A DNA stretch of 64,000 bases from Gnetum montanum (lineage: Eukaryota > Streptophyta > Gnetopsida > Gnetales > Gnetaceae): the NCBI GenBank assembly GCA_015680685.1, contig MNCI01035156.1:192757-256756 (forward strand), written 5' to 3'. The translations under genes were made by a program, and so were the position numbers. The notes under the pieces were generated by a model, which was given only the letters and a program-made list of their open reading frames with translations, ran no database searches and was not told the origin of the DNA. Each line of letters starts with the position of its first letter. Positions within the stretch are counted from its first letter, which is position 1. Shown here piece by piece: positions 1-12,229 of this stretch.

Positions 1-240
1 TTTCTTAACCCTTTCCTCTGATAGCATAGAAGATAAGTCGAAAACACCAAAAAAATCACATACCTCAGACTTGCTTAACCATACACCGTGATACTTACAA
101 GCAAGCCTGGGAAGACAACGAACGATTAACCCCAAGTGTTTCTTGTGGCGTTAAGGCATTTAGTCTGCGGAGTTCGACCGGATCGCGCATGTACTCTCGT
201 ATTCGTATGGTGGAGTGCAGGGGTACCTTGCCACTCATCA
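1..240 (+). repeat. 3' part of an LTR (E0), same subfamily as the E5 LTR
   Basis: This stretch aligns with the last 240 bases of the LTR at 62117-62939. Shared landmarks are the ACATACCT..GACTTGCTTAACCATAC block, the AGCCTGGGAAGACAACGA block, and the TGGAGTGCAGGGGTACCTTGCC tail ending CTCATCA. It still holds several CpGs, so it looks younger than most copies here. No primer-binding site follows; instead a piece of a different LTR begins at about 244. The upstream part lies outside the window. Confidence 0.75.
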
Positions 241-243
241 ATG

Positions 244-683
244 AGTGTGATTGGTTTCAAGCATTTAAGTATGATCGTTTGATAACCTAGTAGTGGTTTC
301 ACTTGATTTGCTTAGTGGTGAACTCACTTGGTAATCCTAGTAATGGTTACATAATCCCAAGGCATGTACGGCAAGCCAAGAACAAATACTCATCGATTTA
401 TGCTAGAGTAGATTTTTTTTAGTTTTCCTTAGACTTAGCACCATTTTCACACTTTACCATTGTAGCTAGGAGATATGGCTAATACAACATCACTTATCAT
501 ATGCCTCATTGAAAGCTAAACCATACACATAGATTATACTAGCTCCATGTGGGAAGACAATGATCCCAAACTTGGACTAATTACTAGCATATTCACATTG
601 CCTCATCCACGGATTACAATAAAGTTACGCATGAACACTCATATCTTGTATGGTTGAGTGTTGGTTTACTCCACCTCTCATCA
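244..683 (+). repeat. 5'-truncated 5' LTR of element E1
   Basis: It is a direct repeat of 9745-10182, running in the same order from TTTCAAGCATTTAAGTATGAT, through the AACAAATACTCATC and GGAAGACAATGATCCCAAAC blocks, to the closing CTCATCA. The first roughly 450 bases of the LTR are missing and are replaced by the E0 LTR end. A primer site follows at once, so this is the 5' LTR of the element that runs to 10182. Confidence 0.8.
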
Positions 684-684
684 T

Positions 685-702
685 TGGCACCGTTGCCAAG
701 GA
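685..702 (+). other. Primer-binding site of E1, tRNA-Asp type
   Basis: TGGCACCGTTGCCAAGGA begins two bases after the LTR end. The Athila/Tat site complementary to the 3' end of plant tRNA-Asp is TGGCGCCGTTGCCGGGGA. The three differences are G-to-A changes, one of them in a CpG, as expected from decay of methylated DNA. Confidence 0.75.
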
Positions 703-818
703 CAAGTCAATGTATGCTTAGTAATTGATTTCACAAAGTTCATTGTACTTGAAACATCAAGTCAAACTTTATAATTCTAAGAAAAGCATAGTTAAAAAAA
801 ACATCTTAAAATTACAAT

Positions 819-3150
819 ATGGCTTCAAAAAAGAATGTAACATAACCTACCAAGAAACTACAGAGAAGTAGTGATAGAATTAAAGAAGAAGAAAATTGGA
901 GTATGCTGATGTAGACCAGGATCACATATGCTCATCACAGTCCTTACTATCTCGATTTCACATTCATCTTTCATCAAGATAGCTAGTTAAGGTGGAGGAA
1001 TCTTCAAGGAAACATTTTCTACCACCAAAATGTTTAGCATCCCTTATGCTCCAAACTACTCTCAAGGAGATGAAACTAAGTGAAGCAATTGGAGGATATC
1101 ATAAAGCCAAACACATGACCCAACCATATGAACCTGCTAATGTGCAGTTAAGAAAGGACCATTCCATGGAAGCAAGACATGAACAAGATAAAAGAAAAAA
1201 TAGTCGATTCTACTATTGTCTTGGAGGAGCTTGATGGAGGCATGTTCATTGTTGAACAACTCTGCCACAATCATGAGTTCAAGTAACAAACACCTATCAT
1301 TTGATTAGATGAACCTGTTAGGAATAGATCACAGTCCAAATTAGCAAACTAGCTTAGGAAAGAGGCAAAAGAATTAAGGTATAAGAAGGACTCAAGACCA
1401 AGAGTTCTTGCTAGATCCCACAAAGATGAACATTAGAGTCATCATAGGAGGAAAAGCTGGCACCATTCTTCTATTGTGTCATCTACATCTTCACAATCAT
1501 TAGAAGACTTTGATAGAAGGAGAAAAAGGTATAAGGACAATGACAAGGAAGAGAGAAGAGCTCATGATTGTCATAACCATCATGACTATGATTTGGGACA
1601 TTCTAATTTGGAATATGAAGAATATGAGTAGCACAGATGAAGGGATCACAAAAATCATGAAAGGGATTAGCATAGAAGGGGGTACTACTACAATAGAGCA
1701 CATGAAGTCAATCGAGACAATGAACCCTTGATGATAACTCACAACATGATCAACATCATAGAAAGTTGTTCACATCCTAACTAGGAACATAAGGGATAAC
1801 AAAATCAAATGGCTACAATGCTAATCCACAACATCACCTTCAAGATTTCCGCAATGCCTATGACCTACAAAATATAGAAAGTGACTAGCAAAAGTTAAAG
1901 CTATTTTATAGAACACTTGTGAATGAGGTAGAAAGTTGGTATAGGTAATTGGAACCTAAATCCATTAGATGTTGAAATACCATGCTGGAACTTTTTAATG
2001 ATAAATATTAAACTTATTTGCAAGTGTCTAACTTAAGAAAATAGATCCAGGGATAGAAGCAAGGGACTCATGAGCCCCTTGATGCCATAATGAGAAGATC
2101 TATTGACTGTTGCATGGATGCCCAAGCCATGGATTTTCACTAATGAAATAGCTTTTACATATTGTAGGTGGGTTGTGGAGAAAAACTAGAAAGACTCTTG
2201 GGGTTTATGCCCAAGCCATATTATCAAAACTAACTATGCATCACATGCAAAGATTAATTGAACAAGTTATAAAGGAGAAAGGAGAACTTAAGAAGAGAGA
2301 GTCAACTGAGGAATATAACAGAGACTTATCAATTAGGAAGAAAGATGTGTGGCTCTGTGCCAAGCAAGAGGAAGAAAACTTGAAAGATGTTATTTAGAAA
2401 AAGACTCTACCTATTCAAAAATTAGTTAATGATATAGCAACTAAGGTAGACAAATTTTGGGATTCAATGGATGAGAAGTTTGGTACAACCCTAAAGATTG
2501 TGAAAGAGAAGGTTGAACAAGCAGTTAACAAGATCAGGAAAAGGAAGAAGAAAAGAGTTAATGGATGAGAAAGCTATAAGCACAAAGGAAAAGTTACTAC
2601 TATTAAAGGGTACATTAACTCCAGTTTAGAGGAGAAGGAAAGATGCAATGCGTGCCAGTATGAACATCCTAAGAGATTATGTTTTGTTATGGTCCACTTG
2701 CAAGAATTTGAGGTATATGCACTCAATCCAAGCTTCATCAAAAAATAGATGCTTAGAAGACTACCTTATCCTCAAGGCAATGTCAGGAAAACTTTTTAGT
2801 TGAAATATTACTCAATTAGAGACTTCCCTCAACTATAGGAGCAATATTAGTAGCCGTGGAAGTAATCGTTGACATGGGCAATGCCACCACCAAGGCAACA
2901 ATATCCCTATAGATAGCTAGATTCGTATTGATATTTTGGCCAATATCTAGTGTCACCTAGTAATGCAACTACTCAGACCTCACAGTACTATCCACTAGAA
3001 TACCATAGATTGATTTTTCCAAGGAAAAACCTAAACTCATATGTGCATCCACAGATAGCTCGTCATTCTAATCAATACCTAAATCCTCTACCACTAGTGC
3101 CACCTCCTGTTATGCAAGGGAAAATGCCATCAAAACCATAATAGAGGAGA
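819..3150 (+). pseudogene. gag: E1 gag remnant
   Basis: The reading starts at ATG 819. An N-terminal block (LDFTFIFHQD, about 950-985) matches the Gag start of E5 and E4. A charged, His-rich segment at 1500-1735 follows, then a Retrotrans_gag-like core at about 1815-2000 (NPQHHLQDF, then LKLFYRTLVNEVESWY). A zinc-knuckle-like motif (CNACQYEHPKRLC) sits at 2644-2682, and a Tyr/Pro/Gln-rich tail at 2870-3140. Gag would form the particle and bind the element RNA. The frame is broken by many stops, several of them TAG where CAG is likely, and by small indels, so no full protein can be made. Confidence 0.75.
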
Positions 3151-3454
3151 CCTACAATGGTAGTAAACATACAAGTAGAGGATCCTACCAAAAACACTAA
3201 GGGCCAAACAAAGAAACATCCCTTCTTTAGAATAAGCCTAGAAAAGGTTGGTAGAGTTAGAACTTCATAAAGACCAAATTCTTCTACATTAGATCCACCT
3301 ACGAACAACAAGCTTCTGACATTGTTTAACAAAAACATGTAAACTATCATGCTTACAGAAATAGTCATAGACTAGATTAAGGCTAGGCCACTCCCTAACA
3401 GTAGAATTGAATTAGGAGTTCTTTGATCTATTTACAAGTAGCTAAAAATCTATC

Positions 3455-3755
3455 ATGCAAAGCTCTACTAGACTCAAGTTTCGAGATGAATTTGATCTCT
3501 TATAAAATATATCAAGCATGGAACCTTCCACCATTGCAAGAATGTAATATTAGATTAGAGTTTGTAGATCAATCTATTGTCATTCCCTTGGGATAGATTG
3601 GGGACATGGTGACCACTATTAATGGGTGGTCTTATCTAGTAGAATTTCTTTTAATCGATGTGAACAATGAGGATAAGAAATTTTCAATTATCATGGGGAG
3701 AGCATGGCTTAGCATAATTGATGCTAAGCTAAGTATGAGAGATCTATCTTATTGA
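3455..3755 (+). pseudogene. E1 aspartic protease remnant
   Basis: Translation gives LLDSSFEMNLIS, then LPPLQECNIRLEF, DQSIVIPLG, and IIMGRAWLSIIDAKLSM. This is the retropepsin layout of Ty3/gypsy elements: active-site Asp, flap region, then an ILGRPFL-like motif read here as IMGRAWL. The catalytic D-[ST]-G triplet reads DSS, so the glycine is lost, and an in-frame TAG follows the IPLG motif. E3 keeps DSG at this position. The enzyme would have cut Gag-Pol; this copy must be inactive. Confidence 0.65.
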
Positions 3756-6393
3756 GAAATCTAAGGAGGATAAGCATGGAGCCATACACATGTAGTGAAT
3801 CCCATGCATTACTACTAAAAGAAAAGGGTGCAATCATGGATTGATCATTCAAGACATCAAAAAAATTATCATGCTAGTCTACAACAATAGTGAAAAAAAA
3901 AGTATGTGCAAAGGAAAGAGTAGAGGATACCAAACCAAAAGACACCCTATGGCAATCAACTAAGAACCTTCAACTATCCAAAATATGCATGGAACAATTT
4001 GACTCATTTATTAATTTCCATTCTAAGAAAATGACTCCAACTAAAAACCCAAAAATCAAAATACTAAGTCATAATCATATATAAAAAGGGACAGAAAACA
4101 AGGACTGAGACAATCAAAAATTAAGTACCATCAAGATCACATGGGATAATAACAGAAAAGTTGAATCAATAAAGATGGTATGTGAACCACTTCGAGTGTA
4201 TGATCTAGGAGACTTAGGAAGCATTCTCCCAACACTCACCCATGAGTTTAGTCATAGGGAAGACACTTTACCTTGATTTTACAATTAAGAAGTGATTTTC
4301 CATTTTTTGTTTATAATTATTTTTACTTTTCCTATTTTTTGATATACTTTTTTCATTCTTTTATATGTTTCACATTTTTTGACATCTTCTTATTCTTTCA
4401 CATTTTTCATTTCTTAAAATTTTTATATTCTTTAACATTTTTCATTCTTTGATATTTTTCATTCTCTACCCCTTTTTGATATTGTCTTTTTCATACATTT
4501 TTTTTATTTCCTTTGTACATCATTTTTGATTGTTAATAAAACACATTCAGAATAAAGGCAAGATGTAGTCCAATAAGGTGAAGATTTTTTTATGTTATCA
4601 AGTCATAAGGAACTAATTATTTAAATAGTGAGCCCACACCATCCATTCACCCATTCCATTAATAAGAGGTTCTTACCACAACCATAATGATATTCTTTTC
4701 TATCATACAACTAAGAATAAACTTGTGAGCATTATGCCTAGATCGTAAAGTGAAGAACTAAGTAGGAATGAAAAGGGTGTGAGATCAATGGGATTTGTGG
4801 ATTCTTTTGGATTATCATTGTAAGTTCTATGATGTTGCTAAGGTTGTATTACAACTTTTTTTATAAAAAAAATGGAAGTAAGAGTAAAATAAGTGTTGCC
4901 TTGAAAGTTTGACATAGATAAACATAAAACAACACAAAATAAATTTCTAGGGGTCCCACTAGAAAGACATGTTACCCATGCCTGAAGATAGGTGGATTCT
5001 CAAAAATCTAAAAATAAAATAAGTGCCATGAATAAAACTCCTTCCTTGGGTAATACACCAAGTGACAATACTCCTTACAACATTAATAGTATTACAGTTG
5101 TAATTCAAGAGATGAAATGATGTGATGTCACTGAAATGTAGTCTAAACTTGGTTTGAATCTTGAATAGAAAGGCTAGTGATTACTTTAACTACTAATAAA
5201 ACACAAGAATTTATTATGGCTATGGTAAGATAACTAATGTCCCATTTTCTACAATCCCTTCTAAGTCCATTTCATCTCATTGTAAGAATAGTCATAACTT
5301 GTGGTTTTTGTATAACATAGTGTTATTTTGCAAATTTGGTAGTACTAACATGTGTGTTTTGCTAAAAAAGTATGTGTTACATTAAACTCCTTAAGTGCCT
5401 AAGGGAACTTTTAGACATGGTTATACAAGGCCATTACGGCCTCAAGCCTACTTTGGAGAGGACCCACTTGTATAAGTATAGTACCTTATACTTGCCAAGA
5501 GATTCCACATCATCTTGAACCTTTCAGCATCAACAAACATTAATAAAACTTCCCATATCATTTACACTATCTATTTTGATAACATGGATTCATTACCCTT
5601 TTTATCTATCATATGATGTTTCATAGCCTAAGGTTCCTTCTTTACACACTATTCATGCCAAATTTTAGTTGAAATACACATTAGCTCTCATCCAAGATCC
5701 TCTGATTCTACTTTAAACCTTCATAATAGTCATAGAGAATCAATTTTTATCCTCAAAGCTTAATGAAAAATAAGAATTTTTGGGCTTTGTTATTGAGTCT
5801 ACCTAGATATTAGATTCTCGATATCAAGTCTCATGAAAAACATAAATAGGTGAATACTTAGTAAATTTTTCATCATTCTTCCATTTGAGCTGAAGAAGAT
5901 TTTTTTCATTTTTCTTCTGTGATCAAGAGCTCTAACCTCCTAGGTTTCCCAAGCCATAACTTGCATGTTATTGCTCCAATTTTCATGATTTTCAAATCTA
6001 TTTGATCACGGAGTGCTCATCTTAGTCATGGGGGATGCTAGTGAGGAAAATCTATGCCATTTTTTCAAAAATTGCTAAGGCCATAATGTATTTTTAAGGG
6101 TAAGTATGATAAAGAAACTTGAAATTTTTAATGAAAGATAAATCATATTAACACCAGAATACTTAAATAATTTTCTTAAGAAACCATAACCATTAATACG
6201 AGTTACAAATATGAACAAATTAGACAATTGTGAAGGGTTATAAGAAAATCAATACTTATGGGGTAACTTTTAGAAATTTTTCTAACTTTACAATCACAAT
6301 AAACTAAGAACTTAATGTAACTAAGGATATGAGTAAGATATGGAAGCATTAAGAATATATGAGAATACCTTAGTAATTCTAAATTCTTGATTA
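3756..6393 (+). other. E1 post-protease stub and long non-coding spacer
   Basis: About 500 bases of degraded linker coding sequence (to about 4260) are followed by a T-rich stretch (4290-4550) and then non-coding DNA up to ORF3. The T-rich stretch, the GACATGTTACCCATGC block (about 4965-4982) and the GGACCCACTTGTATAAG block (about 5459) occur in the same order after integrase in E3 and E4. No RT, RNase H or integrase motif was found. Whatever lies between protease and spacer in the full elements has been lost here. Confidence 0.65.
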
Positions 6394-9110
6394 ATTGCAA
6401 AGAGTCCCAAAGAGAGGCGCAGAAGGAGGACCCTCACAAGACGTAAGCAAACAACCAAGAGGCCAAGCTAGAGGTCAAAGTAAAGGAAAAGAACAAGAAC
6501 ATGAGGAGCAAGGAGCCCAATCATTCAGTATCCATTAAGAAATACCTACTATCAGATAGTTGGCCAAAGGAGAGGCATAGTAATTGTATGTGCAAGGACC
6601 ACACCTCACATTGTCACAAGACTACCTCCAAGCTATTCAAGAGAAGTCCACACTAACCATAGTCATTGTGGAGATGAACTTTGGCACACTCATGGAATTT
6701 ACTCCAAAAGCATTAAAGGCATAACTTAAGGTGTCACCACTATGGCCTATCCTATCTAGTAGTGGGGAATGGTACCTTAGGAAAACCTATTAGTTTTGGC
6801 ACAATAAGGAAGAAGGTACCATAGTTAACATTGGAGGAGTCTTTGTCTCATATTTAGTCAAGGTGATAGCAGGAGCTCTGAACATACCAAACGTAGGGGG
6901 TGAAAATGGCACATATGCCCACAAGATCAAATGTTGAAACTAGGAAATTATAACTAAAATGGACATATGAGAAGGAAGATAAGGGATATAGTGAGCTAAC
7001 TATAGAGGAGCGAATCTAGTTTAAAATTGACACCTACTAATTGTTTTCAAACAACGAACTAAACAGGCTATTCACTTATGTGACTAGGAGAAGTGCGATC
7101 CTAATGGGGAAATACAACACCAATATCACACAGCTCTAATTTATGGAGATTTAGAGATGGTTTGAAGAAAGAAAGGTGGGAAAGCCAACACTTCCATTCC
7201 CTTGCCTTATTAGGAAGTTGTGCAAGTGAGTCAAAATCCTTGGATACACCAATGAGGTTCCCAGGAGAGCCTAAAATGCTTCATATGCTAAATTGCTCAA
7301 ACCAGCACCACCCAAGAAGGATCAAGGTGAAAAGAAAAAAGAACAAGAGTAAGAACAACAATAAGAGTGATAAGAATAGTAGCAACAAGAAGTTCAACTA
7401 CCATCCTTTCAAGACTGCAGACCATCAAAGAGTCATCTACAACAGATTGCAAAGATTATTAGTTGGGGAACAAGGGAGGAAGCCAACCTTTATAGAGTTA
7501 TTAATAGTTCCATACATCCTACAGTTTCAAAAAATCCTAGAAGTGGACAAATTTCACTACAGTTAGGAGGAGGGAACCAATGGTCATAATAGATCTATGG
7601 GAATGCTGCATTGTTCCAAGTGATGGTTGAGATTGGAGAGGGAGCCACAGTCATGGTAATGTAGCATCAAGATACAGTAGGAGCAGCAAAGGTGATCATT
7701 GATCACATCAAAAAATCTTTCAATGTACCTATTATATCACTAGTAAATCTAACTAGAGCCATGACTTTTACTAACCATGAAGATGTGCTTGGTCAACTAA
7801 TGTAGACTGGGTAAGTAATAACAATAATTTTTGACATCCCAAGTGATGTCATTACAATGCAGTCAGAATTAATCTCTACCAAAGAAAAATTGATCATGGT
7901 AGAAACTAGAGTAGAGCATGTAAAAGTAAAAATCCATAGACTTTAAGAAGAGCTCATAGTCTTAAGAGCTGAACATAGAGATTCCACATAATTTCTTACA
8001 CTTGACCAGATAGAGTAGTTCAAGATAGAGTAGATAAACCACATAATTAAGCAGAATAAACAAATGACAATGGAGAAGAAGAAAGCAGTGTGGAATGCAT
8101 CTGTAGTAGACGTACAAACATATGTACATGCTAAGACACTGATTGCAATCCAAGAAGAGAAAAACAACTTGTAGCCAACAATATGAGGTTGACCACTATA
8201 GAAAAATAGAAAAATATCCTAGAATAAAGCATTCATCAATTAAGAGAACAATTAGTGAGGATCAACCAAGACATGAGCTACATCATAAGAGAAAATAGAA
8301 TCCTCTTAATGGAGGAGGTATGTGCCATCCATTAGAAATCAATTATTGAAATCAGCACGTGGTAGAATGAGAAAAAGAAACATAAGAGGCTCAAAGAACA
8401 CTTTCATGATCAGGTGAAAATATACAAGTAGATCAATGAAAAAAAGGTCGAGGCAGTCAAAGCCAGAATCAGCTCCATATTAGCACAAAATCCTGACTAG
8501 CAATCCATCCTGGATAGTTATGTCCACATTCACTAAGAGAAAGTGAAGAACAAAGACCTATAGATAGAAGACCTAAAAGAGTATATGGGGTTAGCTAACC
8601 TTTGTTATGCTAACTTGGCCACATGAACAACATGTAGGACTAGAAATAAGCTAGAACACCAAGTAGCATTGACATATGTCCTATATGAGAAAGAGTTTGT
8701 AGATCATAAAGATGCTTTACAAAAACTTTAGATGGAAAACTATAAATTAGTAGTGAAGGCTAACTACCAAGGGCAAAAAGATGTAGTAGCAAACTTGGCC
8801 AAAAGGTTGTCTGTTTATCATGAATTATGAGAGAAGGCTAGAGCATTTGAAGAGGACAGAAGGTAGTTTACAACCTAGTATGTTAAGGCTAATCAAATGT
8901 TTCTACAACTATTATGCCCATGGGATGTACCCTCTCCATCACACATTGCATAACAAGCATGGATGGTACATGATCCATGAATGGAGAAAGAAATGCTTCA
9001 GATGCTCCTAAATTGTTACAAGTTCTAGAAGTCTAGTAATAAGGGGAAGCAACCTATGGAGAAGCTACCACCACTAGAAGTTACCTAGACAGCATCGAGA
9101 TTTACCAAAT
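6394..9110 (+). pseudogene. E1 ORF3: conserved extra ORF of unknown function
   Basis: This downstream ORF aligns with the ORF3 of E3, E4 and E2. It has a basic, Gly/Gln-rich start (about 6415-6530) and a Lys/Asn-rich basic stretch (7320-7400). A conserved block reads NAALFQVMVEIGEGATVMVM (7602-7661). A Glu/Lys-rich, coiled-coil-like middle spans 7860-8830, and the conserved C-terminal motif CPWDVPSPSHIA lies at about 8915-8950, followed by WMVHDP. I see no signal peptide, membrane segment or catalytic motif. Athila elements carry an env-like ORF in this position, but this one does not look like a membrane protein. Many stops and frame changes make it a pseudogene. Confidence 0.65.
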
Positions 9111-9284
9111 TTTTTTTAATCAAAATTGTCATGTCATGTCCTATGTAAATTTTTTTTGTAAAATACCACTATGGCATTCAAGAGTCATGTATATAGTAGT
9201 TAGTGTCATGTAAATCTACCTTCCAATTTTGTAAAGAACTTTATCCTCATTTTGTTCTAACTCAAGTACAACTTTTTAGTTAGT

Positions 9285-9294
9285 CGTGGGGGTA
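9285..9294 (+). other. Polypurine tract of E1
   Basis: CGTGGGGGTA lies directly before the 3' LTR start TGATAA. The same GGGGGTA core, read on the minus strand, precedes the 3' LTRs of E3 and E4. It would prime plus-strand DNA synthesis. Confidence 0.65.
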
Positions 9295-10182
9295 TGATAA
9301 ATCATGGTTTTCACTAGCTACAACATAGGGCATCCAATATCGTAGTTATGATATCATATCCCTAATATTGGGGCACAAGTTTTGATGTTGAATATCCAAT
9401 ATCAATCTACATGTGCTTGCATATAAATAAGCAATGTAGGCACATGGTTGAAGAACTTTTCATTCCAAACTTAGGTAGACTCTTGTAGTTTTTTTGCATA
9501 GCTTAATGATAGAGAGTGAATGCCCATAGCATGATGTTGAGTAGTTATCTGAAGTCGTTATTTGAGTGAAGTGTCCTTGGGCATAGTTTATGATGGAAAT
9601 AAAGATTGAGATTGCTTTGCATCATTACAGCATCCACTTAGCTTTATTGTTTACTTGGCATAATTCTTACTATTTTCCTAGTTTAGTTAGTTACTTTTTT
9701 TTAAGTACTTTACTTTTTTTGTTTATTAGTAAAGTAGAATTTGTATGATTTGTTTCAAGCATTTGAGTATGATAATTTGGTAACCTAATAGTGGTTTCAC
9801 TTAATTCGCTCAGTAGTGAACTTACTTAGTAATCCTTGTAATGGTTACATGAGCCTAAGTTGTGTAAGGCAAGCCAGGAACAAATACTCATCACTCTAGG
9901 TTAGAGTAGATTGTTTTACTATTTTCCTTAGGCTTAGCATTGTTTTCATACTTTACCATTGTAGCTGTAAGATATGGCCAACACAACATCACTTATCGTA
10001 CATCTCATTGAGAGCTAAATCATATGCATAGATTATACTAGCTCCATGTGGGAAGATAACGATCCCAAACTTGAATTAATTACTAGCATATTCACATTGC
10101 CTCATCCATGGCTTATGATTAGGCTATGTATGAACACTCATCTCTTGTATGGTTGGGTGTTGGATTACTCCACCACTCATCA
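9295..10182 (+). repeat. 3' LTR of E1 (888 bp)
   Basis: It begins TGATAA and ends CTCATCA. A TATAAATA box lies at 9422-9429. The U3 part holds CCAATATCGTAGTTATGATATC, a decayed form of the palindromic block that is intact in the E5 LTR. The second half repeats 244-683 with scattered differences, mostly transitions, which indicates an old insertion. Confidence 0.8.
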
Positions 10183-12229
10183 ACACTTCAAGTCTTTGTT
10201 AGATAAACAACTCCTCAGAAATTCTAGATGAAGAAATACAATGCTTCCAACTTGCTTTACACATGGATACCAAACAACTTTTATGCCTTTAATCCTTTCA
10301 TGTTTTCATAAAATTTTGACATCTTATTTTAAGATGTAAGCCAATCTAGTTTCCTCTAACAATTTTATCTTTAATGTACTTACAACATAGCCATGATCAA
10401 AATAAATTTTTAGAAGAGTGCGATGATTCTACCATATAATTATTCACAACATTAGAGTATTAACATTAGAAATTATTTCCTTCATAATTTATCAAAATTC
10501 ATTTACCATACCAAATCATCAAAAAAAATTCTATACCCAGTGAAAGAAGGTGATTGCTAATGTGTCTTGGTCGATGTAAATCTTATGGAAATGCATTTCA
10601 TCATTGACTACCATGGGTTTATGAGCATCTACAATGTTAGAATATCCTTCCTTTTCGTTCAATTATGTCTTGAATTTCTTCAAATTATTACATCCTTCAA
10701 TGAAAATCTAGATTAGAGTAGCAGTAGAAGGTACTTGCATGTATAGGTCAAAAATGCAATCGCAGATTGATAATGTAAGAGACATGAATCCAAAACCTCC
10801 ATCTAATATGATGTGTTGGTCCATTTCATAATGGCCACTTTACAATTAGAGTGAAGTTTTATCCTTCTTCCAAATAGGGGAACATGATCATATAATTTTG
10901 TTATGACTGAAACCAATGTCTAGCTCTTTAGCAAGATAATGTAACATCATTGACTTCATGTGAATTAAACCCTATACCCTATAATGAATATCAAATTTTA
11001 TATCTAACTAGTTTATCAATAAAGTATATATAAATAGGTGCGATTAGCTAACCTACATTAAATAATTCTAATGCCCTTGATCATGCCTATAATATGCCTT
11101 AAAACATTGGAAAACAAATTTAGCCTAGCCCTAAATATTTATACTATCTCAAAAGAGCACTGAAGAAGCGTAAAATTGTACAATCAATGTTAATTGATAT
11201 ATAACATGTTGTAATAATATACAAAATCACTGGACTCATATGTGGACCAACATTTGGCCTAATGCTATGCTTCATATAATCAGAAAACAAAAATTTCTAA
11301 ATTTTATAGGCCAAAAGAATAAACCATGAATATTTTCCAAGAAATTCACTTAATCAAAAGGTTCTATGAAATTTAAATGAATTCAAATAAATAATATGAA
11401 GGAAGTGAAGAAAGAGCAATATTGAAAAAACAAAGCCACCTACTTTGTAGCATACCAAAAGAGAGTGGATAGTGGATGCATACTCCTAGTGACATTAATA
11501 CACTAAGCTCTCTTGCATGTCATAAGTGACTACAATACTATGATTTTTCAATTTTAAAAAATTGCTAATTAGAATTACTTTACTTTGGCCATACTAACAA
11601 ACAAATGTGACCTCTATTTTAGCTTTCTTTATTTTATTTTTACCCATTAGTGCATTTTTTTCTTCTAATTTATTATTCCATCCACACACATATCTTTTCT
11701 ACAAGATTTAATTATATAATCTACCAAAACAAGATATGAAGGGAATTATGACATGTCCCCATAAGTAATGCTAGAAATTACATATCTTATCATTAGACTT
11801 TTATGTGTTATTAGTAAACATGACAATATCCACAATGCTTTAGATTGTTGTAAATTATTCAACCTCTTTTCCCATGAGGATAACATCAATAGTTGAAACA
11901 CCCACTTCCACTAACTTACAATCCTTTCATTCTACCTTGTAAATGTGATAATTTTAAAAAAATTAAATACCATAAAGTCTATCATTATACTAATTTTTGA
12001 CCTTTTGATATGTAAAAACCTTAAAGAAAATGGAGAAAATAGAATGTTTGTGGTGGATAATGATTTTGTAGGACATGAAAAAGAATTTCACAATAAGATC
12101 TGAGAACTTAAGGGGATGAGATGTACAACGGGATGTCAAAATAAAGACTACATGAGCAAGATGAGAGCATGGATGAAAATGAAGTCTATAAATCAAATGA
12201 AGATGCTCCAATGATTGTCAAGGAGAAAA
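10183..12229. other. Intergenic, nothing recognised
   Basis: AT-rich DNA without a supported gene. No LTR, RT motif or host-gene exon was recognised on either strand. The last 240 bases might be the 3' internal end of the element whose LTR candidate begins at about 12230. Confidence 0.5.

Larger units (their letters stand above)
244..10182 (+). mobile_element. E1: Athila/Tat-type Ty3/gypsy element lacking pol
   Basis: Two direct LTR copies (244-683, 9295-10182) enclose about 8.6 kb: primer site, gag, protease-like region, T-rich spacer, ORF3 and polypurine tract. Reverse transcriptase, RNase H and integrase motifs, easy to find in E3 and E4, are absent. Only about 0.5 kb separates the protease from the spacer, against about 3 kb in those copies. 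Every coding part carries many stops. It could be one deleted copy or a member of a non-autonomous subfamily. Confidence 0.75.

Noticed and set aside
6394-9110. ORF3 as a viral envelope gene
   Set aside because: No signal peptide, membrane anchor or cleavage-like site is visible. Position alone is not enough.
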